From: Acutalibacter sp. 1XD8-36
GTDB lineage: Bacteria > Bacillota > Clostridia > Oscillospirales > Acutalibacteraceae
Direction of reading: 5' to 3'
DNA: 64,000 bases
NCBI RefSeq assembly: GCF_009917525.1
Contig: NZ_QZDU01000001.1
Location: 186,001-250,000, forward strand
Below the pieces are notes generated by a model, which had not been told where the DNA came from, made no database searches, and saw only the letters and a program-made list of their open reading frames with translations. Positions 9,109 to 19,150 of the stretch are shown piece by piece; position 1 is the stretch's first letter; every line of letters begins with the position of its first letter. The position numbers and the translations under genes are program-made.

Positions 9109-10149
9109 TTAAAATGCCGGGGGTATAAGCCGCAGACCGGCAGTTTCGTCTATGCCAAATGCAAGGTTCATATTCTGTATCGCCTGTCCTGCTGCACCCT
9201 TAACCATATTGTCTATGGCTGAAACAGCTACAAATGTCCCGGTGCGCGGGTCGGCAAAAAGTGAGATATCACAGAAATTCGTATAGCGCACATTCTTCAC
9301 GTTAGCAGCTTGTCCCTCTGGCAGCAGCCGTAAAAAGAACTCTCCACTATACCTTTTTTCATAGGCCTCACGTATCTTTTCAAGCGTCGCGCCCGGGGTA
9401 AGCTTTGCATAGCAGGTAGCCAGTATACCGCGGTTAATTGGCAGCAGGTGCGGCACAAATGTCAGCTTCAGCCCTTGCCCAGCTATTTTTGACAGGGTCT
9501 GCTCCATCTCCGGGGTATGCCGGTGGCTGGCTACCTTATAGGCTGTAAAGCCCTCGTTCAACTCAGGGTAATGGTTGCCCTGAGTTGGCTTGCGCCCCGC
9601 GCCGGTCACACCGGACTTGCAGTCGGCAATTATGCCCTCCGGCTGAATAAATCCTGCCTCCAGAGCTGGCGCTATAGCCAACGGTACTGCCGTAGTATAG
9701 CAGCCGGGATTGGCGATAAGCCTTTTCCCTTTGATTTGCTCCCGGAACAGCTCTGGCAGGCCGTATACTGCCTCATTGTGCAGAGCCTTATCGGTAAAGC
9801 CGCCGCCGTACCACTCCAGATATTCGTCCTCACTCTCCAGCCTGAAATCTGCTCCCAGGTCGATAAAGACCTTCCCGGCTCTCATACATTCAGCCGCCAG
9901 CTCCTGGGAAAGTCCGTGGGGCAGCGCTGCGAAAATAACGTCACTTTGCTCTACCACCTGCTCCTGTGTCCCGCATATCATGTCACACATATGAAAGTAT
10001 GCCGGGTAGACCTCAGAGAGCGCCTTGCCCTCAAAGCTCACGGAGCTTATTGCTGACAGTTCCGCCTCAGGATGACCAATTATCAGCCGACAGAGCTCCG
10101 CTCCCGCGTAGCCGGTAGCGCCGACCACCCCGGCCTTTATCTTATCCAT
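9109..10149 (-). CDS. argC: N-acetyl-gamma-glutamyl-phosphate reductase
   Basis: 346 residues from the ATG at 10149, which follows an AGGAAAAAGGG-type ribosome site; the frame stays open upstream to 10185 within argH. N-terminal GATGYAGAEL binds NADP and ANPGCYTT holds the catalytic cysteine near residue 147. Reduces acetylglutamyl phosphate to the semialdehyde. It overlaps the end of argH by 8 bases, so the two are translationally linked. Confidence 0.95.
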   Translation of the reverse strand: MDKIKAGVVGATGYAGAELCRLIIGHPEAELSAISSVSFEGKALSEVYPAYFHMCDMICGTQEQVVEQSDVIFAALPHGLSQELAAECMRAGKVFIDLGADFRLESEDEYLEWYGGGFTDKALHNEAVYGLPELFREQIKGKRLIANPGCYTTAVPLAIAPALEAGFIQPEGIIADCKSGVTGAGRKPTQGNHYPELNEGFTAYKVASHRHTPEMEQTLSKIAGQGLKLTFVPHLLPINRGILATCYAKLTPGATLEKIREAYEKRYSGEFFLRLLPEGQAANVKNVRYTNFCDISLFADPRTGTFVAVSAIDNMVKGAAGQAIQNMNLAFGIDETAGLRLIPPAF

Positions 10150-11536
10150 GCCCTTTTTCCTCCTTATCCAGCAGATCCAACACACATGCCGCCTGGGCCC
10201 TCACATTCTCCGGTGCAGGCCCGCCAAGCACCTTACGGTCGCCCACGCACTTATCCAGGGATATAGCTTCATATACGCCTTCATCGAAGGCCGGATGTAC
10301 ACGCTTGTACTCCTCAAGAGGCAGGCTCTCAAGTGTCTCTCCCCGCTCAATGCACAGGGCTACCAATTCTCCGGTTATTTTGTATGCGTCTCTAAATGGC
10401 AAGCCCTTTGCAGCCACCAGCCAGTCCGCGCAGTCTGTAGCGTTTATAAAGCCTCCGGCTGCTGCCTTACGCATATTCTGCTCTAGGACTGTCATTGTAT
10501 CGAGCATCGGTATAAGGGGCGTAAGGCACAGCTTCAGCGTGTCCACCGCGTCGAACACGGCCTCCTTGTCCTCCTGCATGTCCTTGTTATAGGCCAATGG
10601 CAGCCCCTTCATCATAGTCAGTAGCGCAGTCAGGTCGCCAATCACACGCCCTGATTTCCCCCGGATTAACTCGGCTAAATCCGGGTTTTTCTTCTGTGGC
10701 ATAATGCTTGAGCCGGTGCAGTAAGCGTCATCCAGCTCGATGAACTTAAACTCCCATGAGCTCCAGAGTACCAGCTCCTCACAGAGCCTGGACAGGTGCA
10801 CCATACATAAAGATACTGCAAAGGCAATCTCCGCGCAGAAATCCCGGTCAGACACGCCGTCCAAACTGTTCTTTGTGGGCGCCGGGAAACCCAACAGCTC
10901 CGCAGTCAGCTCACGGTCCAGGGGGTACGTTGTCCCTGCCAGGGCGCCGCTGCCAAGGGGACACTTGTTCATACGCTTCAATGCGTCCTCAAATCTGGAA
11001 ATGTCCCGTATCAGCATCTCGGCATAGGCCAGCAGATGGTGCCCAAAGGTGACCGGCTGGGCGCGCTGCATGTGGGTATAGCCGGGCATAACTGCCGCAC
11101 TGTACTTCCCGGCTTTTTTGCAGAGCACCCGGAGCAGTCCTCGAAGCTGCTCTATTAGTGACAAACAGTCCTCCCGCAGAGTCAGCCGGATATCCAGAGC
11201 CACCTGGTCGTTGCGGCTTCGGCCGGTGTGCAGGCGCTTGCCGGTGTCGCCGAGCCTTGCGGTGAGCTCCTGTTCAACAAAGGTATGGATATCCTCAGCG
11301 TCCGGGTCAATAGCAAGCGCTCCGCTGTCTATATCATTCCGTATTTTCTTCAGCTCAGCACATATTTTTTCGCTCTCCTCAGCGCCGATAATACCCTGCC
11401 GCCCAAGCATTGTGGCATGGGCTATACTGCCCTCTATGTCATGCCTGTACATGCGGCTGTCAAAGGCGATACTGGAGTTGAAATCGTTGGTCCTTGGGTC
11501 AGCTTCCTTTTTGAAGCGCCCTTTCCATAGCTTCAT
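10142..11536 (-). CDS. argH: Argininosuccinate lyase
   Basis: 464 residues, fumarase/aspartase superfamily. It splits argininosuccinate to arginine and fumarate. The signature loop GSSIMPQKKNPD is near residue 276, with TGRSRNDQ near 105 and GYTHMQRAQP near 153. Its ATG overlaps the stop of the upstream NUDIX gene (ATGA). Confidence 0.96.
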   Translation of the reverse strand: MKLWKGRFKKEADPRTNDFNSSIAFDSRMYRHDIEGSIAHATMLGRQGIIGAEESEKICAELKKIRNDIDSGALAIDPDAEDIHTFVEQELTARLGDTGKRLHTGRSRNDQVALDIRLTLREDCLSLIEQLRGLLRVLCKKAGKYSAAVMPGYTHMQRAQPVTFGHHLLAYAEMLIRDISRFEDALKRMNKCPLGSGALAGTTYPLDRELTAELLGFPAPTKNSLDGVSDRDFCAEIAFAVSLCMVHLSRLCEELVLWSSWEFKFIELDDAYCTGSSIMPQKKNPDLAELIRGKSGRVIGDLTALLTMMKGLPLAYNKDMQEDKEAVFDAVDTLKLCLTPLIPMLDTMTVLEQNMRKAAAGGFINATDCADWLVAAKGLPFRDAYKITGELVALCIERGETLESLPLEEYKRVHPAFDEGVYEAISLDKCVGDRKVLGGPAPENVRAQAACVLDLLDKEEKGHG

Positions 11537-12087
11537 CTCTGTTCCTCCACCGTCAAGAAATCAAGTTCCCTGCTGCCTGAGCATCCGGCAAAGTCTAAAA
11601 ACGCTTCCCGGTAGTCGCGCATATGGTCCGTAAGAGAGGGGGCGAACTCTCCATCCCGGGCCATCGTGATGAACTCGTCAAAGGTCACCCACTTGGCGTC
11701 ACAAGTCTCGCCCTGCTGGAACCGTACATTGCTCAAATCCACATCCATGCGCACACCAAAATCCCGGCCTATATAAGGCCAGCTGCAGGAGCAGCCCAGC
11801 AGGGTTATCTGCTCCTCAGATACCGTCAGGCCGGTCTCCTCAAAGAGCTCACGAATAACCGCGTGCTCAGGGCCCTCTCCGGCCTGCACGTGCCCGGCGG
11901 GATTTTCCCATTTGCCGGGGGCATAGCTTTTGTCCATGCTGCGCTTGGTGAGGAATATATGCCCGCTGCTGTCCATTATCCAAATGCCCACAGCCATGCG
12001 GTATTCTTCAGGCCCTAGAGGTGCTTTCTTATCCTTTACTATGCCAGTAGCCCTTCCATCTTTATCATATATGTCTATCAGTTCCAT
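11533..12087 (-). CDS. NUDIX hydrolase
   Basis: 184 residues from the ATG at 12087 (AAAGGG eight bases upstream). A complete NUDIX box, GHVQAGEGPEHAVIRELFEETGL in two parts near residues 65-87, gives a metal-dependent pyrophosphohydrolase; N-terminal DIYDKDGRATG resembles IPP-isomerase/DUF4743-like NUDIX proteins. The substrate is unknown. It sits inside the arginine operon between argG and argH, overlapping argH by four bases, which is an unusual partner. Confidence 0.85.
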   Translation of the reverse strand: MELIDIYDKDGRATGIVKDKKAPLGPEEYRMAVGIWIMDSSGHIFLTKRSMDKSYAPGKWENPAGHVQAGEGPEHAVIRELFEETGLTVSEEQITLLGCSCSWPYIGRDFGVRMDVDLSNVRFQQGETCDAKWVTFDEFITMARDGEFAPSLTDHMRDYREAFLDFAGCSGSRELDFLTVEEQR

Positions 12088-12099
12088 TTGCAATACCCT

Positions 12100-13326
12100 T
12101 TACTTATCGTATGTCAAACCCTTCTTTGCCTGTACCTTGATGGGCAGTCCAAACAGGTTGATGAAACCTGCGGAGTCGGCCTGATTATATACCTCGTCCT
12201 CGTCAAAGGTAGCAATATCTTCATCATAAAGAGAATAAGCTGAGGTCACGCCAGCGTCAATGATATTGCCCTTATATAGCTTTAGCTTTACGTCACCGGT
12301 AACAGTTTCCTGGGTGCTGTCTACAAAAGCAGACAGGGCCTGACGCAATGGCGTGTACCACTGGCCGTTATATACCAAGTCGGCAAATTTCAGAGCAATC
12401 TGCTGCTTATAGTGATATGTCTCCTTATCAAGGCAGAGCTCCTCAAGCTTATTGTGGGCATGGTAGAGTATAGTGCCCCCGGGAGTTTCATAAACACCGC
12501 GGGATTTCATACCTACTAAGCGGTTTTCTATAATATCCGCAAGACCAATACCGTTCTTACCGCCCAACTCGTTGAGCTTCGTCACCATATCAGTGCAGGA
12601 GAGGGTCTCGCCGTCAAGCGAGGTGGGCACGCCCTTCTCAAAGTGGAGAGTGATGTAGGTGGGCTCGTCCGGGGCCTGTTCGGGAGATACTCCCAGCTCC
12701 AGGAATCCAGGCTTATTATACTGAGGCTCATTGGAGGGGTCCTCAAGGTCCAGGCCCTCATGGGACAGGTGCCAGAGGTTCTTGTCCTTAGAGTAGTTGG
12801 TCTCACGGTTTATCTTTAAGGGAATATTGTGGGCCTCGGCGTACTCTATCTCCTCCTCGCGGGACTTGATGTCCCAGATACGCCAGGGGGCGATAACAGT
12901 CATGTCCGGCGCATAGGCTTTTATTGCCAGCTCGAAACGCACCTGGTCGTTGCCCTTGCCGGTGCAGCCATGGCAGATGGCGTCGGCGCCCTCCTTCTTG
13001 GCTATTTCTACAATACCCTTGGCTATAATTGGCCTTGCAAAAGACGTACCAAGCAGATACTTGTTTTCATATACAGCTCCGGCCTTTACCGTGGGATATA
13101 CATAATCCTGTATAAACTCCTCTTTCAGGTCCAGTACATAGAGCTTTGAAGCACCGGTCTTCTTAGCCTTTTCCTCCAGGCCGTCCAGCTCGGTACCCTG
13201 CCCTACGTCACCTGAAACTGCAATAACCTCACAGTTGTTATAGTTCTCCTTTAGCCATGGAATGATGATAGATGTATCGAGACCGCCTGAGTATGCCAGC
13301 ACAACTTTTTTTATTTCCTTAGCCAT
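12100..13326 (-). CDS. argG: Argininosuccinate synthase
   Basis: 408 residues. It joins citrulline and aspartate using ATP. The PP-loop AYSGGLDTS is at residues 10-18; [15 protein letters not shown] and [13 protein letters not shown] are family hallmarks. It is the first gene of the arginine operon, with its own promoter and possible operator just upstream. The operon runs from here to argF. Confidence 0.97.
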   Translation of the reverse strand: MAKEIKKVVLAYSGGLDTSIIIPWLKENYNNCEVIAVSGDVGQGTELDGLEEKAKKTGASKLYVLDLKEEFIQDYVYPTVKAGAVYENKYLLGTSFARPIIAKGIVEIAKKEGADAICHGCTGKGNDQVRFELAIKAYAPDMTVIAPWRIWDIKSREEEIEYAEAHNIPLKINRETNYSKDKNLWHLSHEGLDLEDPSNEPQYNKPGFLELGVSPEQAPDEPTYITLHFEKGVPTSLDGETLSCTDMVTKLNELGGKNGIGLADIIENRLVGMKSRGVYETPGGTILYHAHNKLEELCLDKETYHYKQQIALKFADLVYNGQWYTPLRQALSAFVDSTQETVTGDVKLKLYKGNIIDAGVTSAYSLYDEDIATFDEDEVYNQADSAGFINLFGLPIKVQAKKGLTYDK

Positions 13327-13364
13327 AGTTAAAATCCCTTTCTCGTAGTTTTCTTTCTTACATT

Positions 13365-13392
13365 ATTATACAACGAAATTCCAAAAAATCAA
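13365..13392 (-). promoter_or_regulatory. Sigma-A promoter of the arginine operon
   Basis: TTGATT (13387-13392), 16-base spacer, TATAAT (13365-13370), about 40 bases before the argG ATG. The -35 box touches the large palindrome at 13391-13426. Confidence 0.7.
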
Positions 13393-13426
13393 GGGCCAAA
13401 ATGAATAATTATTCATTTTGGCCCTT
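13391..13426. promoter_or_regulatory. 36-bp perfect palindrome: terminator and candidate ARG box
   Basis: AAGGGCCAAAATGAATAA followed by its exact reverse complement. As RNA it is an 18-bp hairpin that can end the leftward hflX/13438 transcript. Its centre ATGAATAATTATTCAT fits the ArgR/AhrC consensus (TGAAT-A/T4-ATTCA) and abuts the argG -35 box, so it may also be the arginine repressor operator. The double role is inferred. Confidence 0.6.
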
Positions 13427-13437
13427 TTGACATACAC

Positions 13438-14010
13438 TTATTCAAGTCCGGCGGTAATTTCGGGAAACTTGCCCCTAAGGAAATGCCTGTATGTGGGGAT
13501 ATCCCGAGCCTCCTCATACTGCTCCTTGATGCAGCTGTCTATCCAGGCGAGCGTTTTCTCCGGAAGCTCCTCATACCGGCGTATAAGTATCCGCCCCTCC
13601 CCGGCGGCGGTAAGTATGGCCTCATAGGCGTCCGGCACGTATTCGCAGCCAAGGACCGGCACGGACTCTGAGGTAATCACAGCGTCCGGGATGTCCGGGA
13701 GCTCCTCCATGCCGGACACCTCGCCCGCGGCGTAGATATAGCCAGGAACCCCCTTATAGGTGTCCTCCAGAGCCCCCGGCCAGTATTCGTCCATGCGCAC
13801 AAGGCCGTTATAAAAGCCGTAGCTGCCCCACTTGCGCATGGTTCCTTCTATCGGAAAGCCCGTCTCCTTGCAGTACTTCTCGATGGCGTTGGAGAGGTAT
13901 GGCAGCACATTTTCTCTCTTTTTTGACAGATACACCAACGGTTTTCCATGATTTGAGACCCTGGGTTCCAGCACCTCAATACAGTGAACAGGGCTGGCGT
14001 GATAGAACAT
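13438..14010 (-). CDS. Conserved hypothetical protein
   Basis: 190 residues, soluble, no signal peptide. It starts MFYHASPVHCIEVLEPRVS and has YLSKKRENVLPYLSNAIEKY, a pattern seen in unnamed Firmicutes proteins; the YHAS start vaguely recalls ADP-ribosyltransferase-like folds but I see no catalytic signature. The start follows the hflX stop by two bases, with AGGAGGAG inside hflX as ribosome site, so it is co-transcribed with hflX. Confidence 0.7.
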   Translation of the reverse strand: MFYHASPVHCIEVLEPRVSNHGKPLVYLSKKRENVLPYLSNAIEKYCKETGFPIEGTMRKWGSYGFYNGLVRMDEYWPGALEDTYKGVPGYIYAAGEVSGMEELPDIPDAVITSESVPVLGCEYVPDAYEAILTAAGEGRILIRRYEELPEKTLAWIDSCIKEQYEEARDIPTYRHFLRGKFPEITAGLE

Positions 14011-14012
14011 GG

Positions 14013-15272
14013 CTACTCCTCCTCTCTTAAGTTCAGGTCATACTCCTTTACAGGACCGTACAGCCGCTCATCCACCCTAGCTGTCAGCCTTAGGCCGTCC
14101 TCCACATATTCCTCGCTTAGCACAGCTCCCTCCTCCCGGAGCCTTGCCGCAAGGCCGCTTTTTGCGAAGGGCAACAGCAACTCCACCTCGAAGGTCTTCT
14201 CGGGCAGGCTATCTTCAACAGCTTGTAGAAGCCTGTCAATACCGTCGCCGTTCAGCGCACTTATACGCACCGCCCCGGGCAGGCGCGGTGCCAGTTCCTC
14301 GTCCTTCACCGCGTCCCACTTGTTCAGCACCGGTACAACAGGACGCTCCCCAGAGCCCAGGCTGCGCAGAAGGTCCTCGGTCACTTGTAAATGCTCCCTA
14401 GCCTCGGGGCTGGACGCATCACAGATGTTCAGGAGTATATCCGCCGTTGCCGCCTGCTCAAGAGTTGACTTAAACGCCTCAACCAGGTGGTGCGGCAGCC
14501 GGCGTATAAGCCCAACCGTGTCAATGAGCATCACTGTCTTGCCGCAGGGCAGCTTTAGGGCCCTGGCAGTCGGGTCCAGCGTGGCGAACAGCTTATTCTC
14601 TGCCAACACCCCAGCCTGTGTAAGCCTGTTCATAAGGGTGCTCTTACCCGCGTTGGTATAGCCCACCAGCGCTACAGATACCACTGAATTTTTCTTTCTC
14701 CGCTTCCCGGTAACGACCCGGGCTGCCTCGGCCTCGTCGAGCTGCTCCTTTAGGCTGCCTATCCTGCGCCGTATATGCCTTCTGTCTGTCTCAAGCTTGG
14801 TCTCACCAGGGCCTCTGGTGCCAATGCCTCCGCCTAGCCTTGAGAGGGCAGTACCCCGGCCCGTGAGCCTTGGCAGCATATAGCGAAGCTGGGCAAGCTC
14901 AACTTGGAGCTTGCCCTCACGGCTTCTTGCCCGCTGGGCGAAGATGTCCAGAATCAGCATTGTGCGGTCAATCACCCGCACACCAAAAAGCTCCTCCAGG
15001 TTGCGTATCTGGGTGGGGCTCAGTTCTCTGTCGAAGATACACAGGTCCAGTTTTTCCCGCTTTATGAGCTCCGCGGCCTCCTGAGCCATGCCGGAGCCGA
15101 TACATGTAGCTGAATCCGGGGCCGGACGCTTCTGCATCAGGGTGAAGGCCGGGTCAGCTCCGGCGCTCTCAGTGAGCTCCCCAAGCTCTGCGAGAGAGGC
15201 CTCCGCGTCATACTCCCCAGTATCCAGGGCCACCAGCAGTGCCCGCTCCATAGCCTCCTCATTTTCAAACAT
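14013..15272 (-). CDS. hflX: GTPase HflX
   Basis: 419 residues, cytosolic ribosome-associated GTPase that splits or rescues stalled ribosomes. N-terminal HflX domain, then the glycine-rich linker GGGIGTRGPGETKLE near 155-170. The G domain has GYTNAGKS (G1), DTVGLIRRLPHHLV (G3) and NKWD (G4). Ribosome site AGGAGGGG before the ATG. Confidence 0.95.
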   Translation of the reverse strand: MFENEEAMERALLVALDTGEYDAEASLAELGELTESAGADPAFTLMQKRPAPDSATCIGSGMAQEAAELIKREKLDLCIFDRELSPTQIRNLEELFGVRVIDRTMLILDIFAQRARSREGKLQVELAQLRYMLPRLTGRGTALSRLGGGIGTRGPGETKLETDRRHIRRRIGSLKEQLDEAEAARVVTGKRRKKNSVVSVALVGYTNAGKSTLMNRLTQAGVLAENKLFATLDPTARALKLPCGKTVMLIDTVGLIRRLPHHLVEAFKSTLEQAATADILLNICDASSPEAREHLQVTEDLLRSLGSGERPVVPVLNKWDAVKDEELAPRLPGAVRISALNGDGIDRLLQAVEDSLPEKTFEVELLLPFAKSGLAARLREEGAVLSEEYVEDGLRLTARVDERLYGPVKEYDLNLREEE

Positions 15273-15298
15273 AATACCCCTCCTCTATAATAGGTATG

Positions 15299-16936
15299 TT
15301 ATTTTCCGTTCAGCTCCGCATACTGCAAGACATTGCGGCAAAGGAACATCACTAATAGCGCGATGGGTACATTGGCAGCTATCATACCCAGCAGCATTCC
15401 AACAGCCCCGGGCAGAAGCTCCATGCCCATGGCAAACGCACCCAAAATAATTCCGGGCACAGCCATCACCATCAGGGAGATGATATAGAAAAACAGTATC
15501 AACCCCTTGGAGCGCACCGTGCCGAACACCCTCTCCACCAGCATATTTCCAGATGTGAACAGCAGGGAGAAGGATATCCGCGCCAATATGCACAGAACTG
15601 TTTCCAGCGGGCTCATATTTAGAATCAGTCCGATGGGCACAAACAGGCATACCGCCTCTACACAGTCTGACACCAGGGTCTCGGCTGTAGCCCAGAGCAG
15701 CTTTTTAAGCGGAGGCTCCGGTATGAGATAAATATACGGCTTGGATATCTCCCAGTTAAATCTGCCCATGCTCTCAGAGAACATCTGCATATATGTGCTC
15801 ATGGTGAATACTGCCACAAACGCAGCGGTATTGCTCTCCTCGTCCGAGAACATAAAGCTGTACATCACCGCGCTGCCGATGATTATAAGCATGAATATCA
15901 TAGTCATTTTTGAGAACAGGAATACCCCTGAGCGCCGGTTTTCCAGCAAATGCTTGTAGAACAAGGCGCTGGAGCCGCTGCCTTTCCCCAGGCCGGTCTT
16001 GCCTACGCGCACCTTCTTGGGGGTAACCTCAGCAGGCTGGCCCTCTTTCTTGGCGGTGATGGCTGACTGGGCTACCTCTGCGGTCTGCAGCACATCCTCA
16101 TAATAGTTGTTTTTGTTCTTTATTACCAGCAGGAGTGCTGCGGCAAAGGCGGCTGCCATCAGCAGGGCGCAGATGCCTACCATGGCGTAATCCCCTGTAA
16201 AGATGCCGCCGATGACCCCCGCGGCCCAGCCGGACACCGGGAAGAACACGCCTATGCTGGAGAGGAAGTCAGCCCCGGCCTCCAATACCCCGTACAGCGC
16301 AAACGAGAACATATCGTCGGAGTTGGCTCCCACGGTGACCCGGGGAGCGCAGTTGTAGAGCAGCCAGGCCACAAAACCCACGGTCACGCCGTAAACGAAA
16401 TAACGCACCAATCGCCGGGCACTGTCATTACCGCTGGTGCGGGTATAGGCGGCCATGGCGCAGACCTGTCCCAAAAACAGGCACATGGCATAGCCCAGCA
16501 CTATCAGTATCAGGTGCACGTATTCAAGGCCGTAGGCCGCATGGAGCCAGCTGTACTGGAACAGCAGGAAAAAGCCCAGCAGCAGGGAAAGGCCCAGCTG
16601 CCGCGTGAGGCCATAGAAAAGGACCTTGTTGGGTTTTAGCGGCGACGGAAACAGCATACTCACGTCGGAAAGTGTGAACATTGGGTAATTTCCAGCCCCT
16701 CCATTTAGGCCGTTAATAAAGGTCATAAGGAACATAAGGCTGTAGAACAGGACCATAATTGCCGTCAGCTCATATAGAGGCCGGGGCTCCATGTGAGTGT
16801 CCCGCCCGCCTATAACTGTAATTGCCAGCATTGCCGCCAGAAATACCACATAAAACAGCTTCGCCGGGTGTTTTACTGCCTCTTTCAGCTGGTTTTTCAG
16901 CTTAACTACTGTGAGATATACCAGAGGGCTTCTCAT
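15299..16936 (-). CDS. ABC exporter permease (ABC-2-like)
   Basis: 545 residues, about ten to twelve hydrophobic segments with a soluble loop near 280-325. It overlaps the ATPase gene by four bases, so it is the membrane half of that exporter. The N-terminus FTLSDVSMLFPSPLKP matches the 'putative ABC exporter' permease group of Firmicutes. The substrate is unknown. Confidence 0.82.
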   Translation of the reverse strand: MRSPLVYLTVVKLKNQLKEAVKHPAKLFYVVFLAAMLAITVIGGRDTHMEPRPLYELTAIMVLFYSLMFLMTFINGLNGGAGNYPMFTLSDVSMLFPSPLKPNKVLFYGLTRQLGLSLLLGFFLLFQYSWLHAAYGLEYVHLILIVLGYAMCLFLGQVCAMAAYTRTSGNDSARRLVRYFVYGVTVGFVAWLLYNCAPRVTVGANSDDMFSFALYGVLEAGADFLSSIGVFFPVSGWAAGVIGGIFTGDYAMVGICALLMAAAFAAALLLVIKNKNNYYEDVLQTAEVAQSAITAKKEGQPAEVTPKKVRVGKTGLGKGSGSSALFYKHLLENRRSGVFLFSKMTMIFMLIIIGSAVMYSFMFSDEESNTAAFVAVFTMSTYMQMFSESMGRFNWEISKPYIYLIPEPPLKKLLWATAETLVSDCVEAVCLFVPIGLILNMSPLETVLCILARISFSLLFTSGNMLVERVFGTVRSKGLILFFYIISLMVMAVPGIILGAFAMGMELLPGAVGMLLGMIAANVPIALLVMFLCRNVLQYAELNGK

Positions 16937-17628
16937 TGTGCACCTCCCTCTGTTATCTGGAAGAACAAATCTTCAAGGCTCTCCCCTTCGCTGCCGTCGT
17001 TGAGCATGGTTGCGGCGAAGCGGCCGTTCATCATGATATTAGCCACGTCCCAATAGTCTTCGACACTGTCTATCATATGGGTGCTTATGAGCACGGAAAC
17101 GCCGTCATCCTTGAGCTCCCTGAAGATATTCTTCAGCTCCTTTATAGCGTGCGGGTCCAAGCCAACCATCGGCTCATCAAACACGGCAACGCGGGGCTTA
17201 TGGCAGAGGGCACAGCAGATAGACAGCTTCTGCTGCATACCTTTAGACAGCTCCTTACCCAGCTTATCCTTCTTGTCCCAGAGTTCCAGACGCTCTAGAA
17301 GCTGCTGGGAATAGGCCTCATCCTGCACCTTGTATGCCCTGCGGATGAACTCCAGATGCTCGGACACTGTGAGAAGGTCATACACCGCGGGCATTTCCGG
17401 GATATATCCCAGCTGACGCTTGGCCTCAACTGTATTATTCAGCGCGCCGTTTATCTCTATACGCCCGGTAAATCGCAGAAGGCCAGTTATACATTTAATA
17501 ATTGTGGACTTCCCCGCACCGTTAGGCCCCATTAAAATTCCTATCTGTCCGTCTCCAACAGCAAAGCTTATATTGTCGTTTGCTATGTTCTTACCGTACT
17601 TTTTTGTTACTCCGCTAATTGACAGCAT
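16933..17628 (-). CDS. ABC transporter ATP-binding protein
   Basis: 231 residues with one complete nucleotide-binding domain: Walker A GPNGAGKST near 35-43, signature LSKGMQQ near 128, Walker B VAVFDEP near 148, and switch histidine in STHMID. It powers the permease encoded next (four-base overlap). GLLRFTGRIEING is typical of the ABC-2 drug/lantibiotic exporter class. The ligand cannot be told. Confidence 0.92.
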   Translation of the reverse strand: MLSISGVTKKYGKNIANDNISFAVGDGQIGILMGPNGAGKSTIIKCITGLLRFTGRIEINGALNNTVEAKRQLGYIPEMPAVYDLLTVSEHLEFIRRAYKVQDEAYSQQLLERLELWDKKDKLGKELSKGMQQKLSICCALCHKPRVAVFDEPMVGLDPHAIKELKNIFRELKDDGVSVLISTHMIDSVEDYWDVANIMMNGRFAATMLNDGSEGESLEDLFFQITEGGAQ

Positions 17629-17683
17629 AAATAAACCCCTTTCTCTTATTCACAGACATCTAAGCCATATCTTAGCACAGTAA

Positions 17684-17708
17684 AAGGGCTCTAGGCAAGA
17701 GCCCTTAC
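17684..17708. terminator. Rho-independent terminator after the MATE gene
   Basis: AAGGGCTCT AGGCA AGAGCCCTT stem; on the minus strand it is followed by TTTTACTG. It lies between the MATE 3' end and the ABC ATPase start. Confidence 0.7.
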
Positions 17709-17765
17709 AAAATTGTAAGACATATGACAGATTTATGAATAGCATTAAATAAATAAGGTTTCCAA

Positions 17766-19148
17766 TCAGGTGTCCTTTTTAGGTTTATTCAGATTCTTGC
17801 GGGCCCATGTAATGAAGGCTATAGTTGTGACGATAGCGGCAAGTATATCCGCAATGGGCTCTGCAATGAAAACGCCAAACAGCTTGTTCTCAAAAAATAC
17901 CGGCATTATAAATATCAGCGGTATCAGCAGAACTATTTTCCGAAGCAGTGCCATCAATAGCGAGACCTTGGCCTGTCCCAGGGCCAGGAAGGAATTTTGA
18001 AATGACCCCTGAAACCCGAAAGCAAATACACCGGCAAGGAAAATACGCATTGCCCATACGGTCGTCTCTGTCAGCGCGGCGTCGCTCGTAAACATGCCCA
18101 CGAATACCTGAGGCACCAGCATAAGCGCCAGCCAGAACACAGTGCCGTAGGTAACGGCGGTGATGGTCAGCAGGCGGACTGATTTTTTTACGCGGTCAAA
18201 CTTCTGCGCGCCATAGTTGTAGCTTGTAATAGGCTGGGCGCCCTGAAAAAGTCCCTGCATCGGCAGATTGACAATTTGTATGACGCTCCCCAGCACGGTA
18301 TACGCCCCTACTGCAATATCTCCCCCATATTTGAGCAGGGATGTATTTAGCACAACGCTCAGCAGACTCTCAGTGCTCTGCATAATAAATGGCGATACCC
18401 CCAGCGCCAGTACCGGCAGCATTATCTGCGGGCTTATTCTCATGCAGTGCTTTTTTATATGCAGATTGGTTCTCTTCCCGGTCAAAAACCTGATGACCCA
18501 GGCCGCTGAAACTCCCTGGGAGATGATTGTCGCCAGAGCCGCACCCTGTACACCCATGTTAAACATGAAAATGAACACCGGGTCCAGGATTATGTTCAAC
18601 GCCGCGCCTATGACTACGGTTAGCATACTTGTCTTTGCAAAGCCCTGAGTGGTGATAAACATGTTCATGCCAAGGGCTATCTGCACAAAGACTGTTCCGA
18701 TTATATATATCTGCAGATAATCATTGGCATAGCCTATGGTGTTTTCACTGGCTCCAAAAGCCCACAGGATAGGCTCACCAAATATAAGAAATACTGCTGT
18801 TAGCGCAACTGCCACTATAAGCAGACTTGTAAAGCAGTTACCGAGTATCCTCTCTGCTTTCTCGTTATTCTGCTGGCCCATTGCTATAGCGGCCTGCGGA
18901 GCGCCGCCCATTGCCACCAGCGAGCTGAATGCCATTATCAGAATGATTATCGGAAAGCAGATTCCTACACCTGTCAGCGCATTTGAGCCTATTTCCGGGA
19001 TATGCCCGATATAGATGCGGTCCACAATATTATACAGCATATTCACCAGCTGGGCGGTTATCGCCGGAACAGCCAGGGTGAACATAAGCCGACCTATACT
19101 GTCAGAGCCAAGGTCCTGCTCCCTCTTAACCTTTGCCTGGTCTCTCAA
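17766..19148 (-). CDS. MATE family efflux transporter
   Basis: 460 residues, about twelve membrane spans. The start PAITAQLVNMLYNIVDRIYIGHI and the pseudo-repeated halves are typical of MATE pumps, which export cationic drugs with Na+ or H+. GAALNIILDPVFIF marks the first-half end. It begins two bases after the stop of the CorC-like gene, so both form one transcript. Confidence 0.93.
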   Translation of the reverse strand: MRDQAKVKREQDLGSDSIGRLMFTLAVPAITAQLVNMLYNIVDRIYIGHIPEIGSNALTGVGICFPIIILIMAFSSLVAMGGAPQAAIAMGQQNNEKAERILGNCFTSLLIVAVALTAVFLIFGEPILWAFGASENTIGYANDYLQIYIIGTVFVQIALGMNMFITTQGFAKTSMLTVVIGAALNIILDPVFIFMFNMGVQGAALATIISQGVSAAWVIRFLTGKRTNLHIKKHCMRISPQIMLPVLALGVSPFIMQSTESLLSVVLNTSLLKYGGDIAVGAYTVLGSVIQIVNLPMQGLFQGAQPITSYNYGAQKFDRVKKSVRLLTITAVTYGTVFWLALMLVPQVFVGMFTSDAALTETTVWAMRIFLAGVFAFGFQGSFQNSFLALGQAKVSLLMALLRKIVLLIPLIFIMPVFFENKLFGVFIAEPIADILAAIVTTIAFITWARKNLNKPKKDT

Positions 19149-19150
19149 GG

